Below are positions 7,533-16,208 of a stretch of DNA of 56,187 nucleotides, piece after piece; position 1 is the stretch's first letter; each line of letters opens with the position of its first letter. The translations under genes and the position numbers were made by a program. The notes under the pieces were generated by a model. The model was not told the origin of the DNA and searched no databases. It saw nothing but the letters and a program-made list of their open reading frames with translations. The stretch is from NCBI GenBank assembly GCA_024402475.1, contig JAKSTQ010000013.1, forward strand, positions 1 to 56,187. Direction: 5' to 3'. This stretch comes from Treponema sp. GTDB lineage: Bacteria > Spirochaetota > Spirochaetia > Treponematales > Treponemataceae.

Positions 7533-10316
7533 TTATCTTCCGTGGCACTGTTTGTATTTTTTACCTGAACCACAAGGACAAGGATCATTGCGTCCAACTT
7601 TTGGCATCACACGAACTACTGTAGCGTTTTCGCTCTGTGTGTGATTTGCCATTGGTCCGCGGGCTGCCTGACGGCGTGCCTGATCTCCGTTAATTCCACT
7701 GCGTACACCTGCAAATGCTGATTCAGCTTCTGCGTGTTTTGCATTCATCTGAATCTGTCTCTGTGCAGCAAGACGCTGTGCCTGTGCTTCCGGACTTAAC
7801 TGCACGCGAACTTTGTAAACACGGCTTACAAGTTCATTGCGGATAGAATCCATCATGTCATAGAAGTGGTTAAAGCCGTCGATCTTGTATTCAGTAAGAG
7901 GGTTTTTCTGGCTGTATGTTCTTAAGTGAACTGCTTCGCGCAATTCTTCAAGATGTTGAAGTTGATCAAGCCATTTTTTGTCAATTGACTGAAGATACTG
8001 ATAACGGATAAACATATTGAGGTTTTCTTTACCTGCAAGTGTTTCTTTTTCTGTAATATCATTCTGAAGGTGTGCAACAATCTGTTCAAGATTCAGCTGG
8101 TCAGGAGAGAACTGCACGCCGAATGCATCGCGAAGTTTTGTTACAAGTTCATTCTGTGCATTAGGATTGCGGCGGTCTGACTGGTATTCTTCGAGGTAAT
8201 CTTCTACAAGAGTTTTTGCATTGTTGAAAACGCGGGTAGAAAGATTGTTGTCTGTAAGAATTTCATCTCGCTGCTGATAAATAACAGAACGCTGTTCGTT
8301 AAGTACATCATCAAAATCAAGAAGGTGTTTACGGATTTCAAAGTTGCGTGTTTCAACTTTTTTCTGTGATTTTTCGATTGTCTTATTGAGCATTGAATGT
8401 TCAATAGGTTCACCGTCTGTCATACCCATGTGAGCAAGAATGTTCTTTGTACGTTCACCACCGAAAAGACGCATGAGGTCATCATCCATTGAGATGTAGA
8501 ATTTACTGCGTCCAGGATCACCCTGACGGCCTGAACGACCGCGCAGCTGGTTGTCAATACGGCGTGATTCATGGCGTTCTGAACCGATAACGAAAAGTCC
8601 GCCAAGTTCTTTTACTTCTTTATTGTCTGCAAGCCATTTTTCTTTTTCGATTGCAAGTGCTGCTTCGTACTGTTCTGGTGTTGCATTTGTTCCGGCACGT
8701 TTGCGTGCACGCATTTCCGGTGAACCACCAAGCTTGATATCTGTACCACGACCGGCCATGTTTGTTGCAATTGTTACAGAACCTTTTGCACCGGCTTCTG
8801 CAATGATCATGGCTTCGCGGGCATGGTTTTTAGCATTCAAAACTTCGTGGCGGATACCTTTACGGGTAAGAAGTGCAGAAAGATGTTCTGATTTTTCTAC
8901 AGAAATTGTACCTACCAGAACAGGCTGTCCTTTATCATGGGCTGCTTTAACTTCTTTACAGATTGCTTCCCATTTATATTCTTCGTTAAGATAAATTTCG
9001 TCGTTTTCATCGATACGGGCAACTGGTCTGTTTGTAGGAATTGCAACAACATCGAGTTTGTAAATCTTTGAAAATTCAACTGCTTCTGTAGCGGCTGTAC
9101 CGGTCATACCAGAAAGCTTTTTGTACATACGGAAGAAGTTCTGGTAAGTAATTGTTGCAAGAGTGCGGTTGCGCTGAGCAATGCGCAGATGTTCTTTAGC
9201 TTCGATTGCCTGGTGAAGTCCATCACCATAACGGCGGCCTTCAAGAACACGACCTGTAAATTCATCGATGATTTCAACCTGTCCGTCACGAACAAGGTAG
9301 TCAACATCCTGCTTGTAAAGAACATGTGCGCGTAATGCCTGAGTAAAGTAGTGAACAAATTCAAAGTTCTGTTCATCGTAAACAGAAGTTCCTGCAGGAA
9401 TAAGGTTGTGTTGATGAAGAATTGCATCGATTTTTTCCATACCTTTTGCAGAGAAAGAAATACGTTTTGCTTTTTCATCAATCTGGTAATCACCTTTGAG
9501 AGCCTTGCGGGCTTCTGCTTCCATCATTGATTCATCGTAGTAAGTATCAGTTTTAGGATCTTTTTCCATTTCTTCAAACTGACCTACGTATTTATCAACT
9601 TCGTGGAATTTATATGTGTCGTCTTCGCCCTGACCTGAAATAATGAGTGGAGTACGGGCTTCGTCGATGAGGATTGAGTCGATTTCGTCTACAACACAGA
9701 AGTTGAATCCGCGCTGAACTTTTCTTTCCATTTCCATCTGCATGTTGTCACGCAGGTAGTCAAATCCGAATTCACTGTTGGTACCGTAAGTAATGTCACA
9801 GTTATATGCGACACGGCGCTGGTCATTATCCATGCTGTTAAGGATTGCACCAACTGTCTGACCAAGGTAACCGAATACAGGTTTCATCCAGGCAGCATCG
9901 CGTTCTGCAAGGTAGTCGTTGACTGTTACAACATGAACACCTTTACCTGAAAGTGAGTTAAGGTAAACCGCAGCAACACACATGAGGGTTTTACCTTCAC
10001 CGGTTTTCATTTCTGTAATGCGTCCTGAGTGAAGAACTAAAGAACCCATGAGCTGTACGTCATAAGCACGTTCGCCAAGAACACGGCGTGCAGCTTCTCT
10101 TGCAAGAGCAAATGCGTCGACAAGAATATCATCAAGGGTAGCACCATTAGCAAGCTGGTCTTTGAATATTTGTGTCTGTTTAGGGAAGTCTTCAGCTGGT
10201 AAAGACTGTGCCCAGGATTCTCTTTCGTTGATTTTTGCCACAACAGGCAGTAATTTTTTTACATCACGGTCATTTTGTGAACCGAAAAGGGCTGTCAAAA
10301 TTTTATCTACTATCAT
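7533..10316 (-). CDS. secA: Preprotein translocase ATPase SecA
   Basis: The 927-residue motor that drives preproteins through SecYEG. The DEAD-like motor is complete: [10 protein letters not shown] (Walker A, near residue 105), [20 protein letters not shown] (Walker B region), [14 protein letters not shown] and [12 protein letters not shown]. The C-terminal zinc/SecB-type motif [15 protein letters not shown] ends the protein. Length is normal. No Shine-Dalgarno precedes the ATG; TATTAT ends nine bases upstream, so the mRNA is probably almost leaderless. It is divergent from the lipoprotein gene at 10385, and their promoters share -35 bases. Its product and LepB, encoded convergently, act in the same export pathway. 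Confidence 0.98.
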   Translation of the reverse strand: MIVDKILTALFGSQNDRDVKKLLPVVAKINERESWAQSLPAEDFPKQTQIFKDQLANGATLDDILVDAFALAREAARRVLGERAYDVQLMGSLVLHSGRITEMKTGEGKTLMCVAAVYLNSLSGKGVHVVTVNDYLAERDAAWMKPVFGYLGQTVGAILNSMDNDQRRVAYNCDITYGTNSEFGFDYLRDNMQMEMERKVQRGFNFCVVDEIDSILIDEARTPLIISGQGEDDTYKFHEVDKYVGQFEEMEKDPKTDTYYDESMMEAEARKALKGDYQIDEKAKRISFSAKGMEKIDAILHQHNLIPAGTSVYDEQNFEFVHYFTQALRAHVLYKQDVDYLVRDGQVEIIDEFTGRVLEGRRYGDGLHQAIEAKEHLRIAQRNRTLATITYQNFFRMYKKLSGMTGTAATEAVEFSKIYKLDVVAIPTNRPVARIDENDEIYLNEEYKWEAICKEVKAAHDKGQPVLVGTISVEKSEHLSALLTRKGIRHEVLNAKNHAREAMIIAEAGAKGSVTIATNMAGRGTDIKLGGSPEMRARKRAGTNATPEQYEAALAIEKEKWLADNKEVKELGGLFVIGSERHESRRIDNQLRGRSGRQGDPGRSKFYISMDDDLMRLFGGERTKNILAHMGMTDGEPIEHSMLNKTIEKSQKKVETRNFEIRKHLLDFDDVLNEQRSVIYQQRDEILTDNNLSTRVFNNAKTLVEDYLEEYQSDRRNPNAQNELVTKLRDAFGVQFSPDQLNLEQIVAHLQNDITEKETLAGKENLNMFIRYQYLQSIDKKWLDQLQHLEELREAVHLRTYSQKNPLTEYKIDGFNHFYDMMDSIRNELVSRVYKVRVQLSPEAQAQRLAAQRQIQMNAKHAEAESAFAGVRSGINGDQARRQAARGPMANHTQSENATVVRVMPKVGRNDPCPCGSGKKYKQCHGR

Positions 10317-10325
10317 AATATTTCT

Positions 10326-10354
10326 ATAATAATGAATTTCTAAGCAATTGACAA
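10326..10354 (-). promoter_or_regulatory. Promoter of secA
   Basis: On the minus strand TTGTCA (10349-10354) and TATTAT (10326-10331) have 17 bp spacing. The -10 ends nine bases before the secA ATG, leaving a leader of only a few nucleotides. The -35 hexamer overlaps that of the opposite promoter (10348-10353). Confidence 0.7.
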
Positions 10355-10376
10355 GTTTTTGTGTAACTTTTATCTT
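10348..10376 (+). promoter_or_regulatory. Promoter of the lipoprotein gene at 10385
   Basis: A perfect -35 TTGACA (10348-10353), 17 bp spacer and TATCTT (10371-10376). The start codon follows eight bases later. AAAGG is only one base from the ATG, too close to serve as a normal ribosome site. This points to an essentially leaderless transcript. Confidence 0.7.
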
Positions 10377-10384
10377 ATAAAGGT

Positions 10385-11617
10385 ATGAAATTTAACGTTA
10401 GAACAATACTTTTTCTCGCACTTTCAGCAGTATTTATAAACACAGGCTGTAAAAAAGCCGGAATCGTTCAGACAATTAAAAAGGAAGAACTTTTTTCACT
10501 TAAATATGGTAATTTCGAAAATGAACTCAATCTGTTCAATTTGAATCAGACTGGTTCCATTGATACTTCAATTGCCATGAAAAACGGTCTTTTCTATATC
10601 AGCAACGGCCAGTCAAAAAAGATTCTTAAGATGAATTCTTATGGAGACCTTTTGACTCTTTATTTTAACCGTGATGAAAATCCAAAACCTTTGTTCAATA
10701 ATGCACAGATTAACCAGACAGGAAACTCAGGAACACAGGAAATCAGTACAAAAAAAATCATTGATTATCCTTTTAATTCGCCATCTGATATTTGTGTAGA
10801 CTCAAAACAGAAAATTTATTCAGTTGAAGTTCTCCCTCCGGAAAGACAGGAAAATGATAAAGGCAGAATCCTTAAATATGTTGTCCTTCGTTTTGACGGT
10901 GAAAAATTTATTGACTATATCGGTCAGCAGGGACCGGCAGGTACTCCGTTCCCGTTAATCAAAAGTATTTACACAACTGACAGAGATGAACTTGTTGTTG
11001 TCTGCGTTGTTCCTGAAGGAATTGAAGTTTACTGGTTTTCTGAAAATGGAAGCCTTCTTCATAACGTTCTCATAAAATCAGATGATGCTCCAAATCCTAT
11101 TGAAACTAAAATTGAAAATTCAATTTATCTTAAAGTTGAAAATGTAATTCCTGACAGCCATGTAAACAAGCTTCTTGTAAAGATTGATTATTATGGAATT
11201 AAGATTGACGAAACAAGTAAGGTTCAGGCTGGAATAGAATATAAGACTACATATGTTTATCCACTTGATGTAAAAACAGGAAAGTACGGTAAGCCTGTCG
11301 AAGTTCCACCATATGAACAGACAGTTGAACAGGGATTTTCAAAAAAGGTTTATAAAAGTCCTTATGACATTCTTGGAATTTCCGGAAGCTGGCTTTTCTT
11401 TATGGTGCCTGTAGAAAACGGTTACATGGTTGAACTTGTTAATCATGATAATTCCCGCGTTATCAAACGCTTTCTTGGTATAGATAATACAAATCTTTTG
11501 TATCAGAATTTCAATCTTTCGAATAATGGTATTATCAGCGCACTTCTTGCAGAAAAGGATAAATGCCAGATTGTATGGTGGAGAACCGATACACTTCTTG
11601 ATGCTCTGCACAACTAG
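10385..11617 (+). CDS. Predicted lipoprotein, possible beta-propeller
   Basis: A 410-residue lipoprotein of unknown function. The signal peptide [17 protein letters not shown] ends in the lipobox INTGC, with Cys near residue 22. The mature part has repeated short beta segments, including [20 protein letters not shown], which resembles one NHL-type propeller blade. A propeller fold is therefore possible but not shown. It is the first gene of a co-directional set with 11630, 12325, mutT-like and 13139. It may belong to a lipoprotein family confined to spirochaetes; no function is assigned. Confidence 0.8.
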   Translation: MKFNVRTILFLALSAVFINTGCKKAGIVQTIKKEELFSLKYGNFENELNLFNLNQTGSIDTSIAMKNGLFYISNGQSKKILKMNSYGDLLTLYFNRDENPKPLFNNAQINQTGNSGTQEISTKKIIDYPFNSPSDICVDSKQKIYSVEVLPPERQENDKGRILKYVVLRFDGEKFIDYIGQQGPAGTPFPLIKSIYTTDRDELVVVCVVPEGIEVYWFSENGSLLHNVLIKSDDAPNPIETKIENSIYLKVENVIPDSHVNKLLVKIDYYGIKIDETSKVQAGIEYKTTYVYPLDVKTGKYGKPVEVPPYEQTVEQGFSKKVYKSPYDILGISGSWLFFMVPVENGYMVELVNHDNSRVIKRFLGIDNTNLLYQNFNLSNNGIISALLAEKDKCQIVWWRTDTLLDALHN

Positions 11618-11629
11618 GAATTTAAGTAA

Positions 11630-12301
11630 ATGGCATTTGGTGATGATTTAAAAGAAACTTATGATCCCAAAACAGAAGGTTCTGAATCGGATAATCCTCA
11701 GTTCCATTATTATTACAATCATAAGGAACGAATTTCTAATGCACCAAAAATTGTTCAGGATTATTATAACGGAACGGGACTCAAGGTAACCAAAGGATTA
11801 TTTAAAGTTCTTGTCAGCACAAAGCAGAACAGAATTATTTTTTTAATGATGGTTTTCTGTCTTGCCATTGTTTTGATTCTCAGTACTTTTCATGGCCGCG
11901 GAAATATCGGCGTGCTTGAAGGGTACGAAGCTGAACTTAGTTCTTTTGTTTACGATCAGAAATTATACACAAGCGTTAAAGTTCATCCTGTTAAAAGGAC
12001 AAGAAATTCAATTGAGTCTATTAAAAAGAAAGAATTGAAAAATGTTCCGGAAAATAAGATCAATCAGAAGCTTGAAGAATTAAAATCTTCCATGGGGAAA
12101 AATGTCAGCGTAACTTTTGAAGGCGTTTATGATGCTGATGTTACACAGAAAATTCCGGGTGAAGTGAATGGTGTTGTTTTTGATACTACTGAATTTTTCA
12201 GGACAAATTCAACTGAGTGTGATATAATCAAAGTCAGGGCACTGGTAAAAATCGGAAAAGAAGAAATGGTTCTGGTTTCTATAGTCGCTAATAAAGAATA
12301 G
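11630..12301 (+). CDS. Single-pass membrane protein of unknown function
   Basis: A 223-residue protein with a charged, Tyr-rich N-terminal part (FHYYYNHKERI). One transmembrane helix follows at about residues 67-87 (IIFLMMVFCLAIVLILSTF), then an extracytoplasmic domain of about 130 residues. Lys-rich positions just before the helix predict an N-in topology. The gene lies 12 bp after the lipoprotein and 23 bp before the next membrane protein, so an envelope operon is likely. GGA lies ten bases upstream of the ATG. I recognise no family. Confidence 0.75.
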   Translation: MAFGDDLKETYDPKTEGSESDNPQFHYYYNHKERISNAPKIVQDYYNGTGLKVTKGLFKVLVSTKQNRIIFLMMVFCLAIVLILSTFHGRGNIGVLEGYEAELSSFVYDQKLYTSVKVHPVKRTRNSIESIKKKELKNVPENKINQKLEELKSSMGKNVSVTFEGVYDADVTQKIPGEVNGVVFDTTEFFRTNSTECDIIKVRALVKIGKEEMVLVSIVANKE

Positions 12302-12324
12302 TTTTTTTTCCAGGAGTTCGTAGT

Positions 12325-12717
12325 ATGGCTCAAATGTATGTTCTTTCGATTCTGATGAATTTAATGGTTGGTATGATTCTTGTTACACCAGCTTCAGATA
12401 AACAGAAATTCTTTACTAATGAAGTTACAAGATTGATTTGTGGTGCTGTGTGTTTTTTGACAGCATTGATTAAACTGTTCTTTACTTACGGTTCTAAAGG
12501 GGCAGGAATTCCTGTTCTTGGAGATCTTATTCCGGCTGTTGCAGGTATTGCAGGCGGCGCTTCGGTTTTAATTGAGTATTATCTTGAAAATCATTCTGCA
12601 GGTTCAGTTCCTGAAATCGTAGAAACAATTCTCGTTAAAAACAAACTTTATATCGGTATTTTGTGTCTGGGCGCTGCAGTCCTTCACTTTATTATGCCTG
12701 GAGTAATCATTTTTTAA
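12325..12717 (+). CDS. Small multi-pass membrane protein of unknown function
   Basis: A 130-residue hydrophobic protein with about four membrane segments: VLSILMNLMVGMILV, ICGAVCFLTALIKLFFTY, LGDLIPAVAGIAGGASVLI and IGILCLGAAVLHFIM. There is a good ribosome site, CAGGAG, nine bases before the ATG. The stop is two bases before the start of the Nudix gene, so translation is probably coupled. The family is unknown to me; only membrane location is supported. Confidence 0.75.
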   Translation: MAQMYVLSILMNLMVGMILVTPASDKQKFFTNEVTRLICGAVCFLTALIKLFFTYGSKGAGIPVLGDLIPAVAGIAGGASVLIEYYLENHSAGSVPEIVETILVKNKLYIGILCLGAAVLHFIMPGVIIF

Positions 12718-12719
12718 TT

Positions 12720-13142
12720 ATGTCAGATCTAAAAAAATCAGTTGCATGTATTTGTACAAAAGATAAAAAAATCTTAATTGCTCACAGAAATCCCACAGGT
12801 CAGATGGGTAACCGCTGGGAATTCCCTGGTGGAAAAGTTGAAGGCGATGATACTGAAGTTACTGCAATTGTCCGTGAAATGCATGAAGAATTCAATGTTA
12901 AGGCAACTGCTTTAGAAAAAATAACAGAAGGTTCATTTGAGCATAACGGAAAAGTTTCAATGCTTGAAGTTTATCATGTTGAACTTGAACATGACGGTAT
13001 TCAAAAACCATACGACCTTACAGAACATACGGAATATAAATGGATCAGCATTTATGATATTCCAAAAGATAATTTTGTAGATTCGGATCTGAGCGTTTAT
13101 GACAAAGTTGTAGAATTCCTTGAAAAGGAAAACCTTGTATGA
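12720..13142 (+). CDS. MutT-like Nudix hydrolase
   Basis: A 140-residue Nudix enzyme, probably an 8-oxo-dGTP or related nucleotide pyrophosphatase. It has the MutT-type N-terminus (KKSVACICTKDKKILIAHR) and WEFPGGKVEG. The Nudix box deviates: the Glu of Gx5E is Asp, and the Gly before the last hydrophobic position is Asn (REMHEEFNV). The catalytic REXXEE core is intact. ATG 12720 is preferred to an upstream in-frame start at 12663, which would lie inside the previous gene. The last four bases overlap the lipoprotein start (ATGA). Substrate is inferred, not shown. Confidence 0.85.
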   Translation: MSDLKKSVACICTKDKKILIAHRNPTGQMGNRWEFPGGKVEGDDTEVTAIVREMHEEFNVKATALEKITEGSFEHNGKVSMLEVYHVELEHDGIQKPYDLTEHTEYKWISIYDIPKDNFVDSDLSVYDKVVEFLEKENLV

Positions 13143-13504
13143 AAAAATTCTTTTTAATCCTGTCTGCAGTTTTGTGTCTTGCATCTTGCAGTAAAAAAAA
13201 TAATGAAATCTCTTTTGATGACAGTGATCCTTTAAGTCTTGTACCAAGTGTATCATGGGCTTTAATCATTGAACCTTATGCTTCATACCGTAAAGAACCG
13301 GACTGGTCAAGCCAGGTAGTTGATTATTGCCGCATGGGCGAAGTCGTAATGATTGAATCTACATCAATTCAGGATTCTGCAATTAAAGCAGGGCAGAAAG
13401 AATACTGGTATAAATTTGAAAAAGGCTGGTTATGTGAAACCAGCCTTGTAAAGTATGCCAATAAACTTAAAGCAAAAAAAGCTGCAAGTGACCTTTTGAA
13501 ATAA
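13139..13504 (+). CDS. Small lipoprotein with SH3-like domain
   Basis: A 121-residue lipoprotein: signal sequence MKKFFLILSAVLCLASC with lipobox LASC (Cys near 17), then a polar linker. The remaining ~75 residues (YASYRKEP to GWLCETSL) look like a bacterial SH3 fold: an initial beta strand, VVDYCRMGEVV, a YWYKFE strand and a final GW turn. Such domains often bind peptidoglycan or other envelope parts; this role is inferred. Start and previous stop overlap as ATGA, so it is translationally coupled to the Nudix gene. Its last codons lie in a hairpin that probably ends the unit. Confidence 0.75.
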   Translation: MKKFFLILSAVLCLASCSKKNNEISFDDSDPLSLVPSVSWALIIEPYASYRKEPDWSSQVVDYCRMGEVVMIESTSIQDSAIKAGQKEYWYKFEKGWLCETSLVKYANKLKAKKAASDLLK

Positions 13505-13515
13505 TCAGGTCACTT
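13486..13515. terminator. Hairpin between the SH3 lipoprotein gene and hisS
   Basis: Perfect 9 bp arms AAGTGACCT (13486-13494) and AGGTCACTT (13507-13515) with a 12 nt loop. On the minus strand a run of seven T follows four bases after the stem, so it fits a terminator for hisS. On the plus strand the T-run is poorer. The left arm lies inside the lipoprotein coding sequence. Confidence 0.6.
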
Positions 13516-13527
13516 ACAGTTTAACTT

Positions 13528-14838
13528 TTATGTTCTTGAAGAAAGAATAAGTTCAGCTGCTTTTTCTACATCCATTCCTGAATGCATCTGTCTTGTCTTA
13601 AGATTTTTAAGTGTAAAGGTATTTGAAGCAATCTCATCTTTGTTCATAAGAATTCCCCATACCATGCCTTTTGCTTCTGTAACATTGTACTGCTGGTTCA
13701 TCTTTTTTGCTTCTGGGAAAACTTCTACATTTACGCCTTTTGCACGAAGTCCTGCTGCAACTTTCTGGTAAGCAACAATATCAGCATTGTCACTGTTGAA
13801 AATTTCTGCATCAAGATAAGAACCTTTAGTTGAATTGAGACCAAGCTGTTCAAGACCTGCAATAAGACGGTCAAGTCCGATTGATGCACCAACTCCAGGA
13901 ACTTTTTCTTTCATGTAAAGACCTGCAAGGTTGTCATAGCGGCCGCCGGAACAAACTGAACCGATTGAAGGAAGCTCGTTAAGGAATGTTTCGTAAACAA
14001 CGCCTGTGTAGTAATCAAGTCCGCGGGTAATTGAAGGATCTAAGACATAAGTTGATTCAATACCTGAAGCCTGCATCATTGCATAGATGTCTTTCATGCG
14101 CTGTGTATCTTCTGCAGGACCGCCTGCCATTTCTTCAAGCTTTGAAAGAATTGAAAGGAAGTCACCTTTTGCGCTGATGTATTCCATGATCTTATTTGTT
14201 TTATCCTGGTCACCTGTGTATTCAACAAGTTCGTTAATAACTTCTTCAGGTCCAACTTTAGCAAGTTTATCAACGCTTCTTAAAATGTCTTCTGATTTAT
14301 CAAGACATCCAAGGTGTTCAAGGAAGCGGTTAAAAATTCCACGGTGATTTACATGGATTGTAATGTTATTAACTCCGATTGTGTTAAGAGCAGCCTTCAT
14401 TACGTTAAGAATTTCAAAGTCGCATACTGCACTGTCTGAACCGACTGTATCTATGTCACACTGAACAAATTCACGGTAACGGCCTGCCTGTGGTTTTTCC
14501 CCGCGCCATACTTTTGCAATGTGGTAGCGCTTGAACGGCATATAAAGTTCAGAAAAATGTTCTGCTGTAAAACGTGCGAAAGGAACTGTAAGGTCAAAAC
14601 GCATTGCAACATCGCGGTGACCGTTGTCTTCAAATCTGAAAACCTGTTTTTCTGTTTCTCCGTTTGATTTTCTAAGGAGGATTTCTGTGTATTCAAGAAC
14701 AGGTGTGTCGATTGGTACAAATCCAAATGATCTGTAAACTTCTGTGATTTTTTCCTGAAGTGTATCACGCTGAATCTGCGCAACAGGAAGGAAGTCACGG
14801 AACCCTTTAAGAACTTTAGGCTGAATTAAATTACTCAT
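13528..14838 (-). CDS. hisS: Histidyl-tRNA synthetase
   Basis: Class II aminoacyl-tRNA synthetase charging tRNA-His, 436 residues. Class II motif 1 region, motif 2 (RGEKPQAGRYREF) and motif 3 are present. So are the His-specific RFDLTVPFARF and RGLDYYTGVVYE. The C-terminal anticodon-binding domain follows from about residue 330. Length is typical. The ATG has no Shine-Dalgarno but lies six bases downstream of a -10 TATATT, suggesting a leaderless mRNA. Confidence 0.96.
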   Translation of the reverse strand: MSNLIQPKVLKGFRDFLPVAQIQRDTLQEKITEVYRSFGFVPIDTPVLEYTEILLRKSNGETEKQVFRFEDNGHRDVAMRFDLTVPFARFTAEHFSELYMPFKRYHIAKVWRGEKPQAGRYREFVQCDIDTVGSDSAVCDFEILNVMKAALNTIGVNNITIHVNHRGIFNRFLEHLGCLDKSEDILRSVDKLAKVGPEEVINELVEYTGDQDKTNKIMEYISAKGDFLSILSKLEEMAGGPAEDTQRMKDIYAMMQASGIESTYVLDPSITRGLDYYTGVVYETFLNELPSIGSVCSGGRYDNLAGLYMKEKVPGVGASIGLDRLIAGLEQLGLNSTKGSYLDAEIFNSDNADIVAYQKVAAGLRAKGVNVEVFPEAKKMNQQYNVTEAKGMVWGILMNKDEIASNTFTLKNLKTRQMHSGMDVEKAAELILSSRT

Positions 14839-14844
14839 AAAATA

Positions 14845-14873
14845 AATATAATTGAAAATATTGAATGTTTCAA
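14845..14873 (-). promoter_or_regulatory. Promoter of hisS
   Basis: On the minus strand TTGAAA (14868-14873), a 17 bp spacer and TATATT (14845-14850). Only six bases separate the -10 from the hisS ATG at 14838, and no Shine-Dalgarno is present. The mRNA is therefore predicted to begin at or next to the start codon. Confidence 0.7.
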
Positions 14874-14921
14874 TTAGTTATGAACTTTAATAAAGTCTTG
14901 TATCCAGCCTGTGTTGTCTTT

Positions 14922-16034
14922 TTAAGATAAAAAGTCTTCCATGCTGACGCCGCTTCCGTTTTGTACGTCTTTGCGGATTGTCTTACCGATGACAAGATCA
15001 AGAAACTCTGGAGAAATTCCAGGTGTAAGAATTTTTTCTGTACGGAGAACTCCAATGTCTGATTCTTTTATGACATGGCCCTGTGAAAAATCATTCATAT
15101 AATGAAGGCTTCTGTTTGTTCTTCCGTAATTTGTTTTTTCTGCAGGTGCAAGTTCTTTGATTCCTGTTCCTAATACTTTCTGAACTTTTTCGCTGCCATA
15201 CTGTTCTTCGATCTGTTCAAGAATTCTTTTTTTGCCAAGATCTTTTGAGTAATGTGTCATGCTTGCTTTTGCATTATGAACAACATGTACCATAAGGGCA
15301 AACTGTTCACCTTCAAGTGCAACCGGATCATCAAGCCCATCAGTTTTGCGGCTGATTGTAATGTGTTTTTCAATCATTGTTCCGCCGCATGCAATACTTA
15401 ATGCAGGAACCAGAACAGGATCAAGGGAATGGTCGCTTACTCCGCAGGGAACGCCCGTTATGGCACTAAGGTTTTCAATAAGGCGCAGGTTGTATTCTTC
15501 TTCTGGAGCGGGATAACTTGTGATGCAGTGGAGAAGTGTAACATTTTCCTTGCCTGTAATTTCAAGAGCTTTTTCGATATCAGTTAAGGTTGAAACTCCG
15601 CTTGATAAAATTACCGGAACCGGCTGTTCGCCTTTTGATTTTTGTTCACTGCGATATTGAGCCAGAGCTTTAAGAAGCGGGTAGTGATTAAGCTCAGGAG
15701 AAGCAATTTTTACTGCATCAGGATTAATGGCCAGAAGTTCTTTAAGGCTTTTGAGTCCAAATGGTGAACAGATGAATTTGCAGTTTTTTGAATGTGTGTA
15801 TTCGAGACATTTTTTGTAAAAATCAGAATTGCATTCAAGTTCACGGAATCGGTCGTAAAGGCGGATATTCCCTGTAGGAAGTTTTACAAAACCTGTGTCC
15901 GGGTGAAGGATTTCGTCAGCATAAACCCACTGGAATTTTACGGCATCTGCACCTGCATTTACGGCAGTATCAATAAGTTCACATGCTTTTTCAAATGATC
16001 CCTGGTGGGAAGTTCCTATTTCTGCAATAATCAT
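14922..16034 (-). CDS. NeuB-family sialic/nonulosonic acid synthase
   Basis: PEP-dependent synthase of the NeuB family, about 370 residues: TIM barrel plus C-terminal SAF (antifreeze-like) domain from about residue 300. The family landmarks are present: IAEIGTSHQG, VKFQWVYADEI, SPFG, VKIASPEL, HCITSYPAPEEE, SDHSL and IEKHITI. The last is followed by TDGLDDPVALEG, where typical NeuB has GPDHxxSLEP. The usual Asn in EIGxNHxG is Ser. The product could be a sialic, legionaminic or pseudaminic acid-type sugar. No cytidylyltransferase or epimerase lies nearby to decide. ATG 16034 is chosen because the protein family starts at MIIAEIG. A 21-residue upstream extension would cross the -10 box. Confidence 0.85.
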   Translation of the reverse strand: MIIAEIGTSHQGSFEKACELIDTAVNAGADAVKFQWVYADEILHPDTGFVKLPTGNIRLYDRFRELECNSDFYKKCLEYTHSKNCKFICSPFGLKSLKELLAINPDAVKIASPELNHYPLLKALAQYRSEQKSKGEQPVPVILSSGVSTLTDIEKALEITGKENVTLLHCITSYPAPEEEYNLRLIENLSAITGVPCGVSDHSLDPVLVPALSIACGGTMIEKHITISRKTDGLDDPVALEGEQFALMVHVVHNAKASMTHYSKDLGKKRILEQIEEQYGSEKVQKVLGTGIKELAPAEKTNYGRTNRSLHYMNDFSQGHVIKESDIGVLRTEKILTPGISPEFLDLVIGKTIRKDVQNGSGVSMEDFLS

Positions 16035-16041
16035 GGCCAAT

Positions 16042-16047
16042 ATTATA
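16042..16047 (-). promoter_or_regulatory. -10 element of the NeuB-family gene
   Basis: Consensus TATAAT on the minus strand, ending seven bases before the ATG at 16034. The -35 at 17 bp spacing is poor (TATTCA, three of six matches). No Shine-Dalgarno is visible, so a leaderless transcript is likely. Confidence 0.5.
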
Positions 16048-16138
16048 CTGTGTTTTGCTGAAATTGAATAGCAATAATGTAATCCGATGCTTTTCAAAAA
16101 TACTAAAGTTATTTCGTAAAATTGTAGTAAATTTGTAG

Positions 16139-16167
16139 TTTACAATAAAATATTTACGATATATAAT
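16139..16167 (+). promoter_or_regulatory. Promoter of the 16209 unit
   Basis: TTTACA (16139-16144), 17 bp and TATAAT (16162-16167). Transcription should start near 16175, giving a leader of about 34 nt that includes GGAG (16191-16194). That is 14 bases before the ATG, a long spacing. Confidence 0.6.
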
Positions 16168-16208
16168 GTAAAAACATAGTATTATTTCCTGGAGATTAGA
16201 AGAATAGA

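Noticed and set aside
8551..8994. Plus-strand open frame of 147 codons opposite secA
   Set aside because: It mirrors the highly conserved SecA motor coding sequence; composition is that of a reverse frame and no start signals exist.
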